From an uncultured Bryobacteraceae bacterium (lineage in GTDB: Bacteria; Acidobacteriota; Terriglobia; Bryobacterales; Bryobacteraceae): a stretch of 6,466 bases of DNA. This document shows positions 5,982 through 6,466 of this stretch, one piece after another (position 1 is the first letter of the stretch; the number at the start of each line of letters is the position of its first letter). The position numbers and the translations under genes were made by a program. The notes beneath the pieces were generated by a model. It saw only the letters and a program-made list of their open reading frames with translations, did no database searches and had not been told where the DNA came from. The stretch spans positions 1-6,466 of the forward strand of contig CAKZVG010000095.1 of NCBI GenBank assembly GCA_937921835.1, read 5' to 3'.

Positions 5982-6466
5982 GCCCGGCGAGGCGACCTTC
6001 TCCCACATGCCGGACTTGGCCGAGCGCAGCACGGCGTCGGTGACATAGTCCGTCGCCAGACCATCCCGGAAGGTGGGACGCGCGGGCGTTCCCGATTCGA
6101 GGCCCGCCAGGAAGTCCGCCGCCTGGTGGATGAAGCTGTGCTCGTAGCCGATCTGAAGCCCCGGCACCCACCAGTTCTTCATGTAGGGATGATCGCCGTC
6201 GGTGATATGCACCGAGCGCCAGCCGCGGAGTTTGCCCTCATCGCGGTGGTCGAAGTATTGCAGCCGGTGCAGGTCGTGCAGGTCCCAGAAGATGGAGGCG
6301 TGTTCGCCGTTGATCTCCAGCGTGTAAAGCGCCTTGTGGCCGCGCGCGTAGCGCGTGGCCTCAAACGTCGCCAGCGAGCCGTTCTCGAAGCGCGCCAGAA
6401 ACGCGCTGGCGTCGTCGATGCCCACCGCCTCCACCTTGCCGGTGAGAGTGTGCTTGCGCTCTTTGA
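5976..6466 (-). CDS. Gfo/Idh/MocA-family oxidoreductase, C-terminal part (5' end beyond window)
   Basis: This is the C-terminal 162 residues of a probable NAD(P)-dependent oxidoreductase of the glucose-fructose oxidoreductase/inositol dehydrogenase/MocA family, cytoplasmic and commonly acting on sugars or cyclitols. The frame stays open to the right edge, so the Rossmann domain and catalytic Lys/His motif lie outside and the substrate cannot be assigned. What is visible is the C-terminal alpha/beta domain: [20 protein letters not shown], a sheet strand pattern (alternating hydrophobic, then GS-A-FEA), [17 protein letters not shown], a [15 protein letters not shown] helix, and [15 protein letters not shown], the usual end of such enzymes. 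A GTG at 6434 is internal, not the start, because the domain continues upstream of it. Five extra residues (ASPGA) follow the usual W-x-x-V end, and the last codon plus the stop fall inside a 21-bp repeat. The receptor gene begins 68 bp downstream behind its own -10 box. Confidence 0.88.
   Translation of the reverse strand, partial: KERKHTLTGKVEAVGIDDASAFLARFENGSLATFEATRYARGHKALYTLEINGEHASIFWDLHDLHRLQYFDHRDEGKLRGWRSVHITDGDHPYMKNWWVPGLQIGYEHSFIHQAADFLAGLESGTPARPTFRDGLATDYVTDAVLRSAKSGMWEKVASPGA

Noticed and set aside
6432..6434. GTG at 6434 as the start of a short 152-residue protein
   Set aside because: The frame continues upstream to the window edge with plausible coding sequence, and the visible part is only the C-terminal domain of a longer family.

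Overview
The window is GC-rich and fully coding-dense, with all five genes on the minus strand, so transcription runs from high to low coordinates. The gene set fits an acidobacterium, most likely of the Solibacter/Bryobacter type: a roughly 1,100-residue Oar-like TonB-dependent receptor with an N-terminal carboxypeptidase-regulatory-like domain, next to a Gfo/Idh/MocA oxidoreductase, in high-GC DNA. This assignment is inferred from family knowledge; there is no rRNA or marker gene here to confirm it.

In transcription order: (1) 5976-6466 is the C-terminal part of a Gfo/Idh/MocA-family oxidoreductase whose start lies beyond the right edge. (2) A 68-bp gap holds a consensus -10 box and a short hairpin that covers the ribosome binding site of the next gene. 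(3) 2611-5907 is the large Oar-like outer-membrane receptor, starting at TTG. (4) After a 78-bp gap (141 bp to the preferred start of the next gene) comes a TauE/SafE (TSUP) membrane permease. Its stop codon overlaps the Shine-Dalgarno sequence of (5), an M48 zinc metallopeptidase at 975-1736 that carries a TatA-like membrane anchor at its N-terminus. (6) A 149-bp gap with a hairpin and an extended -10 promoter candidate precedes (7), a class II fructose-bisphosphate aldolase whose 3' end runs off the left edge.

The TSUP permease and the M48 peptidase look translationally coupled. The aldolase and the receptor each appear to have their own promoter. No shared pathway links the five genes; the receptor (uptake of an unknown ligand), the oxidoreductase (possibly sugar-related) and the aldolase (central carbon metabolism) are only loosely compatible with carbohydrate metabolism.

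Most of the window is ordinary chromosome. The points most worth a second look are the TatA-like/M48 fusion, a perfect 21-bp direct repeat that brackets the receptor gene and supplies the stop codon of the oxidoreductase, and the hairpin overlapping the receptor's ribosome binding site. I found no CRISPR array, tRNA, rRNA, transposase or convincing new defence or biosynthetic system. No gene-free stretch exceeds 300 bases.
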